Shown: one piece after another, positions 9,149 to 17,805 of the stretch
How positions within the stretch are numbered: position 1 is the first letter of the stretch
Layout of the letters: each line of letters starts with the position of its first letter
Source: Gammaproteobacteria bacterium
GTDB taxonomy: Bacteria; Pseudomonadota; Gammaproteobacteria; Pseudomonadales; Azotimanducaceae
Length of the DNA: 64,000 nt
Assembly (NCBI GenBank): GCA_009840305.1
Contig: VXNY01000007.1
Location: 20,077 to 84,076, forward strand
Reading direction: 5' to 3'
Notes under the pieces: generated by a model
What the model was told of the DNA's origin: nothing
The model's input: the letters and a program-made list of their open reading frames with translations, nothing else
The model's database searches: none
Position numbers and translations under genes: made by a program

Positions 9149-10351
9149 CTAAACCAATTCGGCACTGAGGGTGGTCAGGGATTCACCCTGAAGGGCTAAG
9201 TGTCGCACCACATGGGTGTAGAACTTGTCCAATCCTTCGCAGTAGACTGATGGATTGTCAAACCCATTCACACTACCGTATCTGTGTTCTGGTTGGCCAC
9301 TTCCGCAGACGTCGCGCCAACAACAACTCGAACACGCGGTAGCAGGCGTATTTTTACCGAACACAAAATCCTGAAATATTGGATCTTGAATAACCTCACC
9401 GATGTTGGTTTCTTTCACGTCTCGATACTCGTACCCGCTCCAGAACTTAGTGGATCGAATCGTGTCCTCCGGTCCCATACCGCCTTCCGAAGACACTGTT
9501 ACAAGAAGATTTTCTGGAGTGTATCTCTCACTACTGAATAGAAAGTTGCCGTATCCATAAATTCGGGCTAAGAAGTGATCGATGATCCGAACGTTTACGG
9601 ATTCATCATCGTTCACCATTTGATCGAAGATGTCAATCAGAAAGTCACCATAAGCTTCTGCGTTGCCGTCAAAATTGTCGTGATTCATGTCCGGAAGCAG
9701 AAAATCGAAATGATCTACACCGAGATCTTCCCGGAAGTGCGTGTAGATTTCTTTTGCGTCGAATTTGTCGTCCACCACCGACAGGATCATGGGCGATTGT
9801 GGGAGGTTTTCTTGACACAACTTTATCCCGCGTGCGGTAGCTTCATAAGAAGATCTACCCTGATGATCGCGGCGGTGAGCATCGTTGTGCTTCTTCGCGC
9901 CGTCAAGACTGACACCTACCTGAATGCCATACCTCTTAAATATCTCTATCCATTCCAGGTCGATAAGCATACCATTGGTTTGCACGGTCAGAGCTAAATT
10001 TACAATGGGGTCCAAATTTGATCTGATTTCTTGGCAAATATCATTGAAGCGGTCTTTCGGCATCAGAAGAGGTTCGCCACCGTGTAAGTGGATAACGATT
10101 CTCCGCAGCTGGTATTCTGCGGCGAATTCTTTCAGTCTCGCTACGAGCACGTTGATCGTGTCTTGGGATATGAGTGCCGAATGAGTCTCGTAGCTATCGT
10201 CTCCCGCATTGAAGAAGTAACAGTAGTCGCAGTCAAGATTGCAACGTTCGGAAATTTTTAGTGTGATCGCGAGGGTGTGCAGGTTGCGAAAATCAACCTT
10301 GACTCGATCAGAAGAAATAATTGTCTTCGATGTGTGTGCGTTTTCGTACAT
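9149..10351 (-). CDS. Radical SAM/SPASM peptide maturase
   Basis: CNLDCDYCY gives the CxxxCxxC motif (C37, C41, C44) that holds the SAM-cleaving 4Fe-4S cluster. HLHGGEPLL (88-96) and SLDGAKKHNDAHR (148-160) are typical of SPASM maturases. The C-terminal cysteines C340, C343, C344, C349 and C371 form a SPASM-like auxiliary cluster region. 400 residues is the usual length. Known relatives make C-C, C-S or C-N cross-links, epimerise or oxidise side chains in ribosomal peptides; the NFV-containing cores upstream have an aromatic residue, as used by cyclophane-forming members. The ATG at 10351 has only a weak binding site. It lies 257 bases after the precursor gene on the same strand, followed by the oxygenase-like gene. 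Confidence 0.88.
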   Translation of the reverse strand: MYENAHTSKTIISSDRVKVDFRNLHTLAITLKISERCNLDCDYCYFFNAGDDSYETHSALISQDTINVLVARLKEFAAEYQLRRIVIHLHGGEPLLMPKDRFNDICQEIRSNLDPIVNLALTVQTNGMLIDLEWIEIFKRYGIQVGVSLDGAKKHNDAHRRDHQGRSSYEATARGIKLCQENLPQSPMILSVVDDKFDAKEIYTHFREDLGVDHFDFLLPDMNHDNFDGNAEAYGDFLIDIFDQMVNDDESVNVRIIDHFLARIYGYGNFLFSSERYTPENLLVTVSSEGGMGPEDTIRSTKFWSGYEYRDVKETNIGEVIQDPIFQDFVFGKNTPATACSSCCWRDVCGSGQPEHRYGSVNGFDNPSVYCEGLDKFYTHVVRHLALQGESLTTLSAELV

Positions 10352-10608
10352 TGATCTCAGCGTTGGCGCAATCTACACAGAAGAAACAAGGACCAAAATT
10401 AAATTCGGTGATCAATAATGAATTTGCTCCCCGTCGGTCTAAAGCAAGGCCATTAAACCAACTGAGGAAGCTGCTCTCTAACCTAACACCAATCTAGCGC
10501 AACCGCGACCTAATAATAACGGAAGCGAATCCACGTTGTTTTCTTAACAGGTGCTTCGCCTCAGGTCGCTGAAGCTTCGAATTCAGATGATTGGTCCTTT
10601 AGAAATTC

Positions 10609-10935
10609 CTAGCTCTTTGTTGCTCTTGATTCCGTACCTGGAGGAGCGGAGACGAAATTGCCTCCTGCACCGATCGATTCGGTTCCAGGTGGCGCCGAGA
10701 CGAAATTGCCACCAGCTGTTACTGGTTCTGATCCAGGTGGAGCAGAAACAAAGTTGCCACCAGCCGCTACAGACTCCGTGCCGGGAGGAGCCGAGACGAA
10801 ATTACCGCCAGCTTCGACATAGCTCGAAACTTTCTTCTGTAAATTCTGACCTAGCTCTTTACCTGATGCTTCCTTCTGATCGTGGGAGGAGATTCCCAAT
10901 TTCTCACGGAGGCGTTGTAATTTTTGATCTTCCAT
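10609..10935 (-). CDS. RiPP precursor peptide with four repeated cores
   Basis: 108 residues: an acidic/basic helical leader (1-41, MEDQKLQRLREKLG ... ELGQNLQKKVSSYVE) followed by four tandem 16-residue units, each starting AGGNFVSAPPG and continuing with T/S-E-S/P plus two variable residues (42-57, 58-73, 74-89, 90-105). The GGNFVSAPPG decamer is invariant at the protein level while codons differ between copies, which indicates selection on the peptide. AAAGGTG lies 5 bases before the ATG. There is no signal peptide, in keeping with cytoplasmic modification. Together with the radical SAM/SPASM maturase and oxygenase genes on the same strand it forms a compact RiPP locus. The mature product, cleavage sites and protease are not visible. 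Confidence 0.82.
   Translation of the reverse strand: MEDQKLQRLREKLGISSHDQKEASGKELGQNLQKKVSSYVEAGGNFVSAPPGTESVAAGGNFVSAPPGSEPVTAGGNFVSAPPGTESIGAGGNFVSAPPGTESRATKS
10627..10812 (-). repeat. Four tandem 48-bp coding repeats (precursor cores)
   Basis: The four units are exactly 48 bases apart and encode AGGNFVSAPPG plus a five-residue variable linker. Third codon positions vary between units (for example GGT, GGC and GGA for Gly) while the peptide is fixed. Confidence 0.9.
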
Positions 10936-11100
10936 AAGTCACCTTTCGATGCAGTATTAAACCAATTCATTATATATTACAACCGCAACGCTCATTTCAG
11001 CTGTGTACATGTGTGGACACTTGTGTTTTAGCAATTCTCAAGGCTCGCAACACTAGAATTTCTATATTCATTTTGTTGGGCACGTATCCTTACACTACCT

Positions 11101-12354
11101 ATGTTATGTCACGAAAAATTGCGCGATTCAGATCCTGAAATCTGGGAGGCAATAACCGCAGAAGACCGTCGACAAGAAAGTCATATCGAGCTCTCCGCGT
11201 CGGAAAACTACGTATCTCCAGCGGTGCTTGAAGCACAGGGTTGTGGGATGACTAATAAATACGCCGAAGGTTATCCCGGTAAACGATATTACGGTGGTTG
11301 TGATTTTGTCGATCAAGTCGAATTATTGGCGATTGATCGAGCGAAACGCCTGTTCGGTGCCGATTACGCGAATGTACAACCTCATTCCGGTAGTCAAGCT
11401 AATGCTTCGGTCTACTTAGCGTTGCTCGAACCCAATGACTTAATACTCGGTATGAGTTCGACTCAAGGTGGGCACACAACACATGGTTCTCCCGACAATT
11501 TTTCTGGTCGAATCTACAACGCGATTCACTATGGAGTAAATCAGGATGATGGATTAGTGGACTACGACGATGCGTTTTCGAAAGCCCAAAAACACAAACC
11601 GAAAATCGTGGTGGCTGGGTTTTCCGCTTATAGTCGTACGTTGGACTGGGATAAGTTTCGTGAAATTGCGGACTCGGTCGACGCGTACCTGATGATAGAT
11701 ATGTCACATGTTGCCGGTCTAGTTGCTGCCGGTGTATATCCCAATCCAATCCCGCATGCAGATGTTGTAACTACCACCACTCACAAAACACTCGCGGGGC
11801 CGAGAGGGGGTTTGATCTTGACGCGCGCAAACTCAGAGGTCGAGAAGAAACTCAATTCTGCTCTTTTTCCTGGAACACAGGGCGGACCTTTGATGCATGT
11901 CATCGCAGCGAAAGCAGTCTGCTTCAAAGAAGCCGCCACACGTGAATTCCAAGAATATCAATTACAGGTAGTGGAAAATGCTCGCGCTATGGCCTTGAGG
12001 TTTAAAGATCGCGGCTATACCGTTATCTCCGGCGGTACCGATATCCATATGTTTTTGGTAAACCTCACTGATAACGAAGTTCCTGGTGTAGCCGTTTTTG
12101 AAGCACTAAGTCGCGCCAAAATCTCAGTGAACAAAATTTCTGGTCAGAAAAATCCGCAATCTCCTAGAGAATCGCACCGTCTCCGCATTGGATCCGCGGC
12201 GGTGACTCGTCGGGGTTTTGGTACACAAGAGTGTTCAACTCTAGCAGATTGGATGTGTGACATTCTCGACGACTTCGCCAACGAGGATACGGTTGCGTCG
12301 GTCGGCCAGAGAGTACTTGAACTGTGTGAGAGATTTCCTGTTTATTCGCGGTGA
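11101..12354 (+). CDS. glyA: Serine hydroxymethyltransferase
   Basis: Converts serine and tetrahydrofolate to glycine and 5,10-methylene-THF (PLP-dependent, cytoplasmic). Full-length (417 residues) with family blocks: [53 protein letters not shown] loop, and the PLP lysine in [14 protein letters not shown]. Some positions deviate from the common form ([26 protein letters not shown] for the usual AxxYPRxxD), so it is a slightly divergent copy; another glyA may exist elsewhere. The ATG at 11101 has no clear ribosome binding site. It is divergent from the RiPP precursor gene, with 165 bases between the two starts. Confidence 0.93.
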   Translation: MLCHEKLRDSDPEIWEAITAEDRRQESHIELSASENYVSPAVLEAQGCGMTNKYAEGYPGKRYYGGCDFVDQVELLAIDRAKRLFGADYANVQPHSGSQANASVYLALLEPNDLILGMSSTQGGHTTHGSPDNFSGRIYNAIHYGVNQDDGLVDYDDAFSKAQKHKPKIVVAGFSAYSRTLDWDKFREIADSVDAYLMIDMSHVAGLVAAGVYPNPIPHADVVTTTTHKTLAGPRGGLILTRANSEVEKKLNSALFPGTQGGPLMHVIAAKAVCFKEAATREFQEYQLQVVENARAMALRFKDRGYTVISGGTDIHMFLVNLTDNEVPGVAVFEALSRAKISVNKISGQKNPQSPRESHRLRIGSAAVTRRGFGTQECSTLADWMCDILDDFANEDTVASVGQRVLELCERFPVYSR

Positions 12355-12562
12355 CTAAGCAGACTCAAGACTGTTTTGCTGCCGAGTTTGGAGGCGGGAT
12401 TTCCGAGTAGATACTGACAACTCGTTCGAGTCAACTGTTGAGAGTGTCGATCCCCTTTAGGCTCGACTGAAGGTGCGACAATTGATTTACGGTGATCCAT
12501 CAAACGTCACAGGTGTGAGCAATCGATTCAGCTAGCGCCCAACTTCGTTGCCATTCCTATGT

Positions 12563-13222
12563 CTACAAAGCTCCAGTTCCCAAGTGTATGAGTTCTGGAA
12601 TCGTCGATACTGCGTAAAGGAAATAGGGTATTAAACTGATTCTAACACAAAAAGACATCCCTTTATCTGTCCAAATTCTCAAACCCTGCACACATAGAAC
12701 GACCGTCCACACAAGAGGCAATATGATGAATATGACAATGATGGAGAAGAAGAAGAAGAGAGATGGATTTGTAGCATGACCCCAGACGCTCAACAAAGAA
12801 CTCCCAACGACAGTCAACAGCATAGGAATATTTATCCAAGCAGTGAAACCAAGCCAGTGTTCCCACAATATGTCTATATGAAAGCATCGTCCGATGATGA
12901 AGAAGTATGTCCCTAGTAACACTACGCAGACAAAGAGTCCTACAATCGTGACTGGGACGAAAAGTACGAGATACGGTATAGAAGAAAATTTAAACTCAAC
13001 GAGCTCAGCGGGAATGTAGGAACCAGCCATCGCATTGACACCGACGATCAAGTAAAAAATCGGCAGTAGCACCCAAAGTATCAGTACAGGAACTATACAG
13101 ACAAAGAGAACTGGGATCAATATCGGTGTGTCTGGAGGTTTAGTGAGTTCAAACACCTGCCTAGACGAAAATGTATAGACATTCCACACATGCATCCAAA
13201 CGCTCTTATTCAGCGGATTCAT
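12563..13222 (-). CDS. Integral membrane protein, Yip1-like
   Basis: 219 residues with about five hydrophobic segments (near 34-60, 84-113, 124-146, 153-180, 190-210). The middle pattern, a long TM segment ending in FFIIGRCFHIDILWEHWLGFTAWINIPMLL (key residues G-R, F-AW--IP--L), resembles bacterial Yip1-domain proteins, whose role is unknown. No enzymatic motif. The ATG at 13222 is preceded by a weak purine-rich stretch. It is transcribed towards glyA and stands alone between two intergenic gaps. Inner-membrane location is certain from the hydrophobicity; the family assignment is tentative. Confidence 0.55.
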   Translation of the reverse strand: MNPLNKSVWMHVWNVYTFSSRQVFELTKPPDTPILIPVLFVCIVPVLILWVLLPIFYLIVGVNAMAGSYIPAELVEFKFSSIPYLVLFVPVTIVGLFVCVVLLGTYFFIIGRCFHIDILWEHWLGFTAWINIPMLLTVVGSSLLSVWGHATNPSLFFFFSIIVIFIILPLVWTVVLCVQGLRIWTDKGMSFCVRISLIPYFLYAVSTIPELIHLGTGAL

Positions 13223-13997
13223 TTCAAACTTGCCCGTGTTCGTTAATCGACTGGAGATTTGCTAACTCTAAAGCCCGGTACTTGCAGTTCCGAGCCTGAT
13301 CCACATCGAGTTGAGAAGTCTTCAGTTCCTCTTATCCCTTTCCTAAACGGCAATGGATGGTGAGAATAAGCAACTTGTCGGCATCACACTATTCTAGTCG
13401 TCTACTTTTGGTCATACACTGTGCGATGGAGATATAGGCACGTCGAGAAACCAGACTTCCAGCGAAGCTGTTCACAAACCAATTCAATCTAGAGCAAGTT
13501 CAATTCTCTCCAACGGTTCGTGCAACACAACTAAAACCAAACTAGGTGCCAAAAAAACCTAGACGAAGTCTGTCATGGGAACGGAGTTCGGAAGCTTAGA
13601 TGGAAAGTACGATAGACATTAAGAAATAAAGACATCACCGGAGCTGAGTGTCAGTCCAATCAACACAAGAAAAGGTACCAAAACCGGTAGTATCGACAAG
13701 AACTGGGGTGACTATAACGTTCGCGGTTGTTTTGACAGGCTTCGGTGTGAATACCTTAGCGTGTCTAGGTTTTTATAGTCGAATTGATCTCAGTCTTCAT
13801 ATTCGAAATTTCAAATGATTTGCTCTCGACAGGTAAGTCGCGCACCTCTTTATACAGGAAGTATCACATTTCTTATTGTCGATAGATAAATATAGTTATT
13901 TGTGTTAGACGATAATGTATAGAATAACTAGTACGTATATTATCGTCTAACAATAATAACGATTGATTGGTATTCATTAGAATGAGAATCACTGAAG
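13223..13997. other. 775-base intergenic region; operator-like repeat near its end
   Basis: No gene of reasonable length is visible on either strand. Only the 13-bp inverted repeat just before the Fic gene stands out (listed separately). The rest is AT-rich and without repeats that I can recognise. Confidence 0.5.
13904..13951 (+). promoter_or_regulatory. Perfect 13-bp inverted repeat, likely operator of the Fic gene
   Basis: GTTAGACGATAAT (13904-13916) is repeated inverted as ATTATCGTCTAAC (13939-13951) with a 22-base spacer, ending 46 bases before the Fic start codon. The 35-base centre-to-centre distance is about 3.3 helical turns, suitable for a dimeric regulator. The Fic protein itself ends in a winged-helix-like domain, so autoregulation is plausible. 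Confidence 0.55.
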
Positions 13998-15152
13998 ATG
14001 GCTAGCGACTACTCTACTCGCGCCGGTCGATATGAGAAACAAACCCAGGGGTTCCGTGCGTTCATTCCAGCACCTTTGCCCCCAAACCCTCGAATTCGAC
14101 TTACCAGTACAGTCCTAAATGCTCTTTCTAAAGCAGAACAGTCTCTGGAACGTCTAAACGGTTCCATCCTTACTCTGCCAGCGCGTGACAAGTTCGTGCA
14201 AATGTACATTCGCCATGAAGCTGTCCTCTCGAGCAGGATCGATGGCATGAACGTTAGACTTCTTGACTTGTTAGCAGCGGAAGCTCGTATTTCAGCGAGT
14301 AAGTACAGCAACGAAATGCAGGAAGTACAGAACTACTGCACGGTTATGAAGCACGGTTTTGACCAAATCAACGTTATTCATTCGTTGACCTCAAGCACGA
14401 GAAAGATTCACAAACAGATGTTCCAACGCAAACATGCATCCAATCTCAATCTAGGCGTGTTCAGAACAGAACAGAATTGGGTTGGTCCTGCAGGTTGTAA
14501 TGTTCATGACGCGACATTCGTACCGCCACCACCAGATCTAGTCGAGCCGCAAATGCAAGCTCTAGATCAGTTTGTTGCCACCGATGTCGGTCTACCACCC
14601 TTAGTAAAGATTGGATTGATTCATGCACAGTTTGAGAACATTCACGCGTTGCGACAAGGTAATGGTCGAGTGAACAGGCTGTTACTGACACTGTTACTTC
14701 ACAAGAGTAAGTTAGTGGAAAAACCGGTCCTCAATCTATCTTGGTTCTTCAACCGCTACAGCTCCGAGTATTACGATAGTTTGCAGTCGGTGCGAGAAGA
14801 TGGCAATTGGGAAGATTGGCTCTTGTTCTTTTTTAAAGCGGTGGCGCAAGTAGGTAAACATGCCGCGATCACTGTTCGTCGCATTTTGGAGACGCGAGAA
14901 GAAAACCGTTGTCTGATAAACGACCAACTAGGTCGTTCGGTACCCAATGGACATCGACTACTTGATCGACTGTATGAGTTCCCGTTCGTTAGCGTCAACG
15001 AAGTTCGAGAGCTTACCGGGACTACATTTGCATCGGCAAATGCTTTGGTTATGCGCATGGTTGACTGTGGATTGCTGAAGGAGTTCACCCAACGCCATCG
15101 TAATCGACGATACTTATTCTACAGCTATGTAAAGCTCTTCAAGGAACGTTAA
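13998..15152 (+). CDS. Fic-family protein with altered active site and C-terminal winged helix
   Basis: 384 residues. The Fic core motif is at 216-227 (HALRQGNGRVNR): catalytic His and GNGRxxR are kept, but the usual HPFx(D/E) is HALRQ, so the acidic residue that holds the metal is Gln. The inhibitory helix motif at 78-83 reads SSRIDG where active-site-blocking relatives have SxxIEG; Glu is Asp. Residues ~300-384 form a winged-helix-like region (SVNEVRELTGTTFASANALVMRMVDCGLL). Fic proteins AMPylate targets; this class often autoregulates. The altered residues make normal AMPylation uncertain. The upstream inverted repeat supports a self-controlled single-gene unit. Start ATG at 13998 (MASDYSTRAG). 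Confidence 0.85.
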   Translation: MASDYSTRAGRYEKQTQGFRAFIPAPLPPNPRIRLTSTVLNALSKAEQSLERLNGSILTLPARDKFVQMYIRHEAVLSSRIDGMNVRLLDLLAAEARISASKYSNEMQEVQNYCTVMKHGFDQINVIHSLTSSTRKIHKQMFQRKHASNLNLGVFRTEQNWVGPAGCNVHDATFVPPPPDLVEPQMQALDQFVATDVGLPPLVKIGLIHAQFENIHALRQGNGRVNRLLLTLLLHKSKLVEKPVLNLSWFFNRYSSEYYDSLQSVREDGNWEDWLLFFFKAVAQVGKHAAITVRRILETREENRCLINDQLGRSVPNGHRLLDRLYEFPFVSVNEVRELTGTTFASANALVMRMVDCGLLKEFTQRHRNRRYLFYSYVKLFKER

Positions 15153-15307
15153 CTGTTCGCTACATAAAGCCAATCATTTAATCTTAAATTCCCTACTCGC
15201 GTAATCGCTGCATTCACGGGACGTTCGGACTAGCCATAGAACTAAGATTGCCGAGTTGAAGTTTCGTAAACGGTTAAATTCACTACCGTGAATCCAGTGC
15301 TTGGAGA

Positions 15308-15658
15308 TTACCATGGTGGTCGGATGAATGAAATGATAAGCTCTATTACGTCTGTAGCGTCCCACCTCCACCGCCGACGTTTTTCTGAGAGATCGTTCTC
15401 TTCGTGTTCATTTTCTGAACGGTCCGATGTTTCGAGTTTGTCTTTTGCAATAAACGCTAAACATCCACTGTTGAGTTGGCGAACGGCGATGCAACCCGAC
15501 GGGATTGCTGCCGGTGGGTCGATGTCTTCATACCAGTTTTCTCAAGGTGCGGAAAATACTGGCTTGATTTTACCGTGATATATCGCGAGGTCTTCCACGA
15601 TTTTGACCTCGACCGGGGTACCCTTCGCGCGAACTTGTTCGTCAGTCAATCTTGACAT
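15308..15658 (-). pseudogene. Decayed small gene with one in-frame TGA
   Basis: Reading from the ATG at 15658 the frame starts MSRLTDEQVRAKGTPVEVKIVEDLAIYHGK, key pattern RLTDEQVRAKGTPVEVK-VEDLA-Y, meets TGA at 15542-15544 (codon 39) and stays open for another 77 codons, to 15308. The length of the second open part and the typical soluble start suggest a former gene of ~116 residues. TGA is not in a CxxU or similar redox motif, so selenocysteine is unlikely. I do not recognise the family. Its ATG overlaps the end of the fragment at 15642-15825, as in coupled genes. Confidence 0.4.
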
Positions 15659-15825
15659 ATCGTCTATGCTCTAGTGGAGCCAACGCAACAATTCTCCTAA
15701 CTTCATATTTGAGAAGGCTTCGATACGCTACTTTAACACATACCCCAACTTGCACTGTTTTCGTTTCTACGTTGTCTGGGTCTAATTCAGTGTCTAGTAA
15801 TGTTACCCCAGAGTTCGTCTGTCAT
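15642..15825 (-). pseudogene. Frameshifted small gene remnant
   Basis: An ATG at 15825 opens MTDELWG and soon runs into a stop, but the neighbouring frame continues VTLLDTELDPDNVETKTVQVGV and reads through to a TGA at 15642. Joining the two with a single frameshift gives a ~60-residue strand-rich protein. The stop overlaps the ATG of the next decayed gene by 17 bases, suggesting an old two-gene unit downstream of the PYROXD2-like gene on the same strand. The family is not recognised. Confidence 0.35.
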
Positions 15826-15929
15826 ACATACTGTATTTAATCCTTCGATTTCGAGAATTCGAGACTTACAAGTCTGTTGCATATCGAGTTCGACAGCGAC
15901 ACAGTGAATAATCTAAGCCGATGTTCAAC

Positions 15930-17504
15930 CTACAAATCTCGAAGTATTTGTCGCGCCGAATTCTTGCCTGGTATTCCACTCACGCCTCCGCCAGGATGTG
16001 ATCCAGCACCGCAGTGGTACAAGCACGATATAGGTCCGCGATATGCAGCATGACCAAAGACTGGTCGATTAACCCACAATTGACTGGGACAGTGAGATAA
16101 GTGAAAGATGTCGCCTCGAGGTAGACCAAACTTGCGCTCAAGATCTAAGGGCGTGAGAATTTGTCGATCAATCACTGAATCAGAGAAATTAGAAACATAT
16201 CGATCGATTGTTTTGAAGACGGTGTCAGCCGCGCGCTCGCGATCTCTGTCCCAGTCCCGGTTGTAAGGAAAATATTGGCAGAACAAACTAGCTACGTGCT
16301 GACCAGTAGGGGCGAGAGAATCATCGACAGTGGACGGTATCAACATCTCGATCACCGGTTCTTGGGACCAATCTTTAGTTCGCGCTTCTAAGTAGGCAGA
16401 TTCCATGTAATCCAGAGTTGGACCGATTACGATCCCAGATTGGTGGTGATCTTGAATCTCGTCGCTTGGTTTACATACAAACTGCGGTAGTTCCGACAAC
16501 GCTACGTTGATGCGCAATACTGCAGATTCGCTTCGTAAGTTCTCGATGTTCTGTATGAAATCCTCTTCGAGACTCCCTCTGTCGATTAGTTCCAGGTACA
16601 GTTGCTGAGGCGCTAAGTTTGCAACTATTGCTCTAGCTCTACGCATCGATCCATCAGCTAACACCACACCGGTCGCTTTACCATTTTCAATGCACACCTC
16701 AACTATGTCTGCATTCGTTTCGACAGAAACTCCAATATCTTCGGCTTGTTTGAGCATAGCCTGAGTTATTTCGCCCATTCCCCCGATTGGGTGTCCCCAT
16801 ATACCTCGTTGATTAGCAATTTCACCAATGGTATGATGGAGTAATCCGTAAGCAGTACCTGAAGCGTGCAACGACGCAAAGTTTCCAACGACGGCGTCGA
16901 AGGCAACGGCAGCCTGAATGTGAGGATTCTCAAACCAGCTTCCAACGAGGTCTGCAATTGAGGAAAGGAAGAGCTTGGACAAGTCTCGACGGCGTTGTAT
17001 GGACAGTCGCATCACCTCTCGAGTAGTTTCAAGGGTTTGGATCCATCCTCGAATTCCTGTTCCTTTGTTCGGAGGTGGCCGATGCATTTGAGGAATCACT
17101 ACATCGCAAATTTCTCGAACCATAGCTTGAAACTTAGGAAGTGCTGAAGCGTCGTTTTCCGAAAAGCGATTGAATTCCCGTTGAGTGTCTTTTGGATCGT
17201 TGTAGATCGACAGAGACTCACCATCTTGTAGCGGAAAAAAGTTTGCTAGCGGTCTTGGAACGATACGAAGACCGTGTTCAAACAACTTGAGGTCCCTAAT
17301 AATTTCACTATCGAGCAAACCTACAGTGTAGCTCGTTGTGGAATTGCGAAAGCCGGCATGAAACTCTTCTGTGACACATGCACCCCCAACAATATCGCGA
17401 CGTTCCAAAATGCGGACCTTTAAGCCAGACATCGCGAGGTAGCAGGCACACACCAATCCGTTGTGCCCGGCGCCGAGCACAAGAACGTCGTCGCGTGCGT
17501 TCAT
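15930..17504 (-). CDS. FAD-dependent oxidoreductase, PYROXD2 / phytoene dehydrogenase-like
   Basis: The N-terminus has the FAD-binding VLVLGAGHNGLVCACYLA motif (GxGxxG) followed by LERRDIVGGACVTEEF. The C-terminus has HCGAGSHPGGGVSGIPGKNSA, the second dinucleotide signature of carotenoid desaturase-like enzymes (HPGGG). The closest well-described group is PYROXD2-like NAD(P)/FAD oxidoreductases; the substrate is unknown, and no carotenoid genes are near. I chose the ATG at 17504 (MNARDDVLVLG) because the flavin motif begins 5 residues later; a GTG at 17519 is the alternative. Neither has a good binding site. About 525 residues, normal length, no broken motif. It is divergent from gshB. Confidence 0.85.
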   Translation of the reverse strand: MNARDDVLVLGAGHNGLVCACYLAMSGLKVRILERRDIVGGACVTEEFHAGFRNSTTSYTVGLLDSEIIRDLKLFEHGLRIVPRPLANFFPLQDGESLSIYNDPKDTQREFNRFSENDASALPKFQAMVREICDVVIPQMHRPPPNKGTGIRGWIQTLETTREVMRLSIQRRRDLSKLFLSSIADLVGSWFENPHIQAAVAFDAVVGNFASLHASGTAYGLLHHTIGEIANQRGIWGHPIGGMGEITQAMLKQAEDIGVSVETNADIVEVCIENGKATGVVLADGSMRRARAIVANLAPQQLYLELIDRGSLEEDFIQNIENLRSESAVLRINVALSELPQFVCKPSDEIQDHHQSGIVIGPTLDYMESAYLEARTKDWSQEPVIEMLIPSTVDDSLAPTGQHVASLFCQYFPYNRDWDRDRERAADTVFKTIDRYVSNFSDSVIDRQILTPLDLERKFGLPRGDIFHLSHCPSQLWVNRPVFGHAAYRGPISCLYHCGAGSHPGGGVSGIPGKNSARQILRDL

Positions 17505-17805
17505 CTTTGAGGACACCACGACAAACAGCTAGCAGACGTGAAGCTGCTGCGTTTTGTTGTTACAGCATTGACAAGACAAAGTATTAGAAAGCAAGCCAGG
17601 GCTTTGTATCATAAAAACTGCGATATAACTCTTATATGCTTGATTGCCAGTCAAGCTATCGTGAGAAAATCAAATTCCTGCTTAAAGCAGTCCTCGCATT
17701 GTACAAGCATACCGCGCGCGCGTTTCCCAAACGGATCTGAGCACCGAAATACTCTGTTTCTCGAAGGGGGCATTAAATTTTAGCCTTCTCGTCTACAATC
17801 AATTC

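Noticed and set aside
10627..10812. Repeated 48-bp units as a possible CRISPR array
   Set aside because: Units have no unique spacers, are in frame with a good gene and differ mainly at third codon positions.
10551..10937. Long plus-strand open frame opposite the RiPP precursor
   Set aside because: It is the mirror of the repeats, without ribosome binding site, and has a Gln/Arg/Leu-rich composition typical of antisense frames.
15542..15544. In-frame TGA as a possible second selenocysteine codon
   Set aside because: The context (VFSAP, stop, ENWYED) has no CxxU-like or other redox motif, and a neighbouring gene is also frameshifted, so decay is the better explanation.
15288..15578. 96-codon plus-strand frame
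   Set aside because: Opposite to the better supported decayed minus-strand gene; Ser-rich composition is typical of antisense frames.
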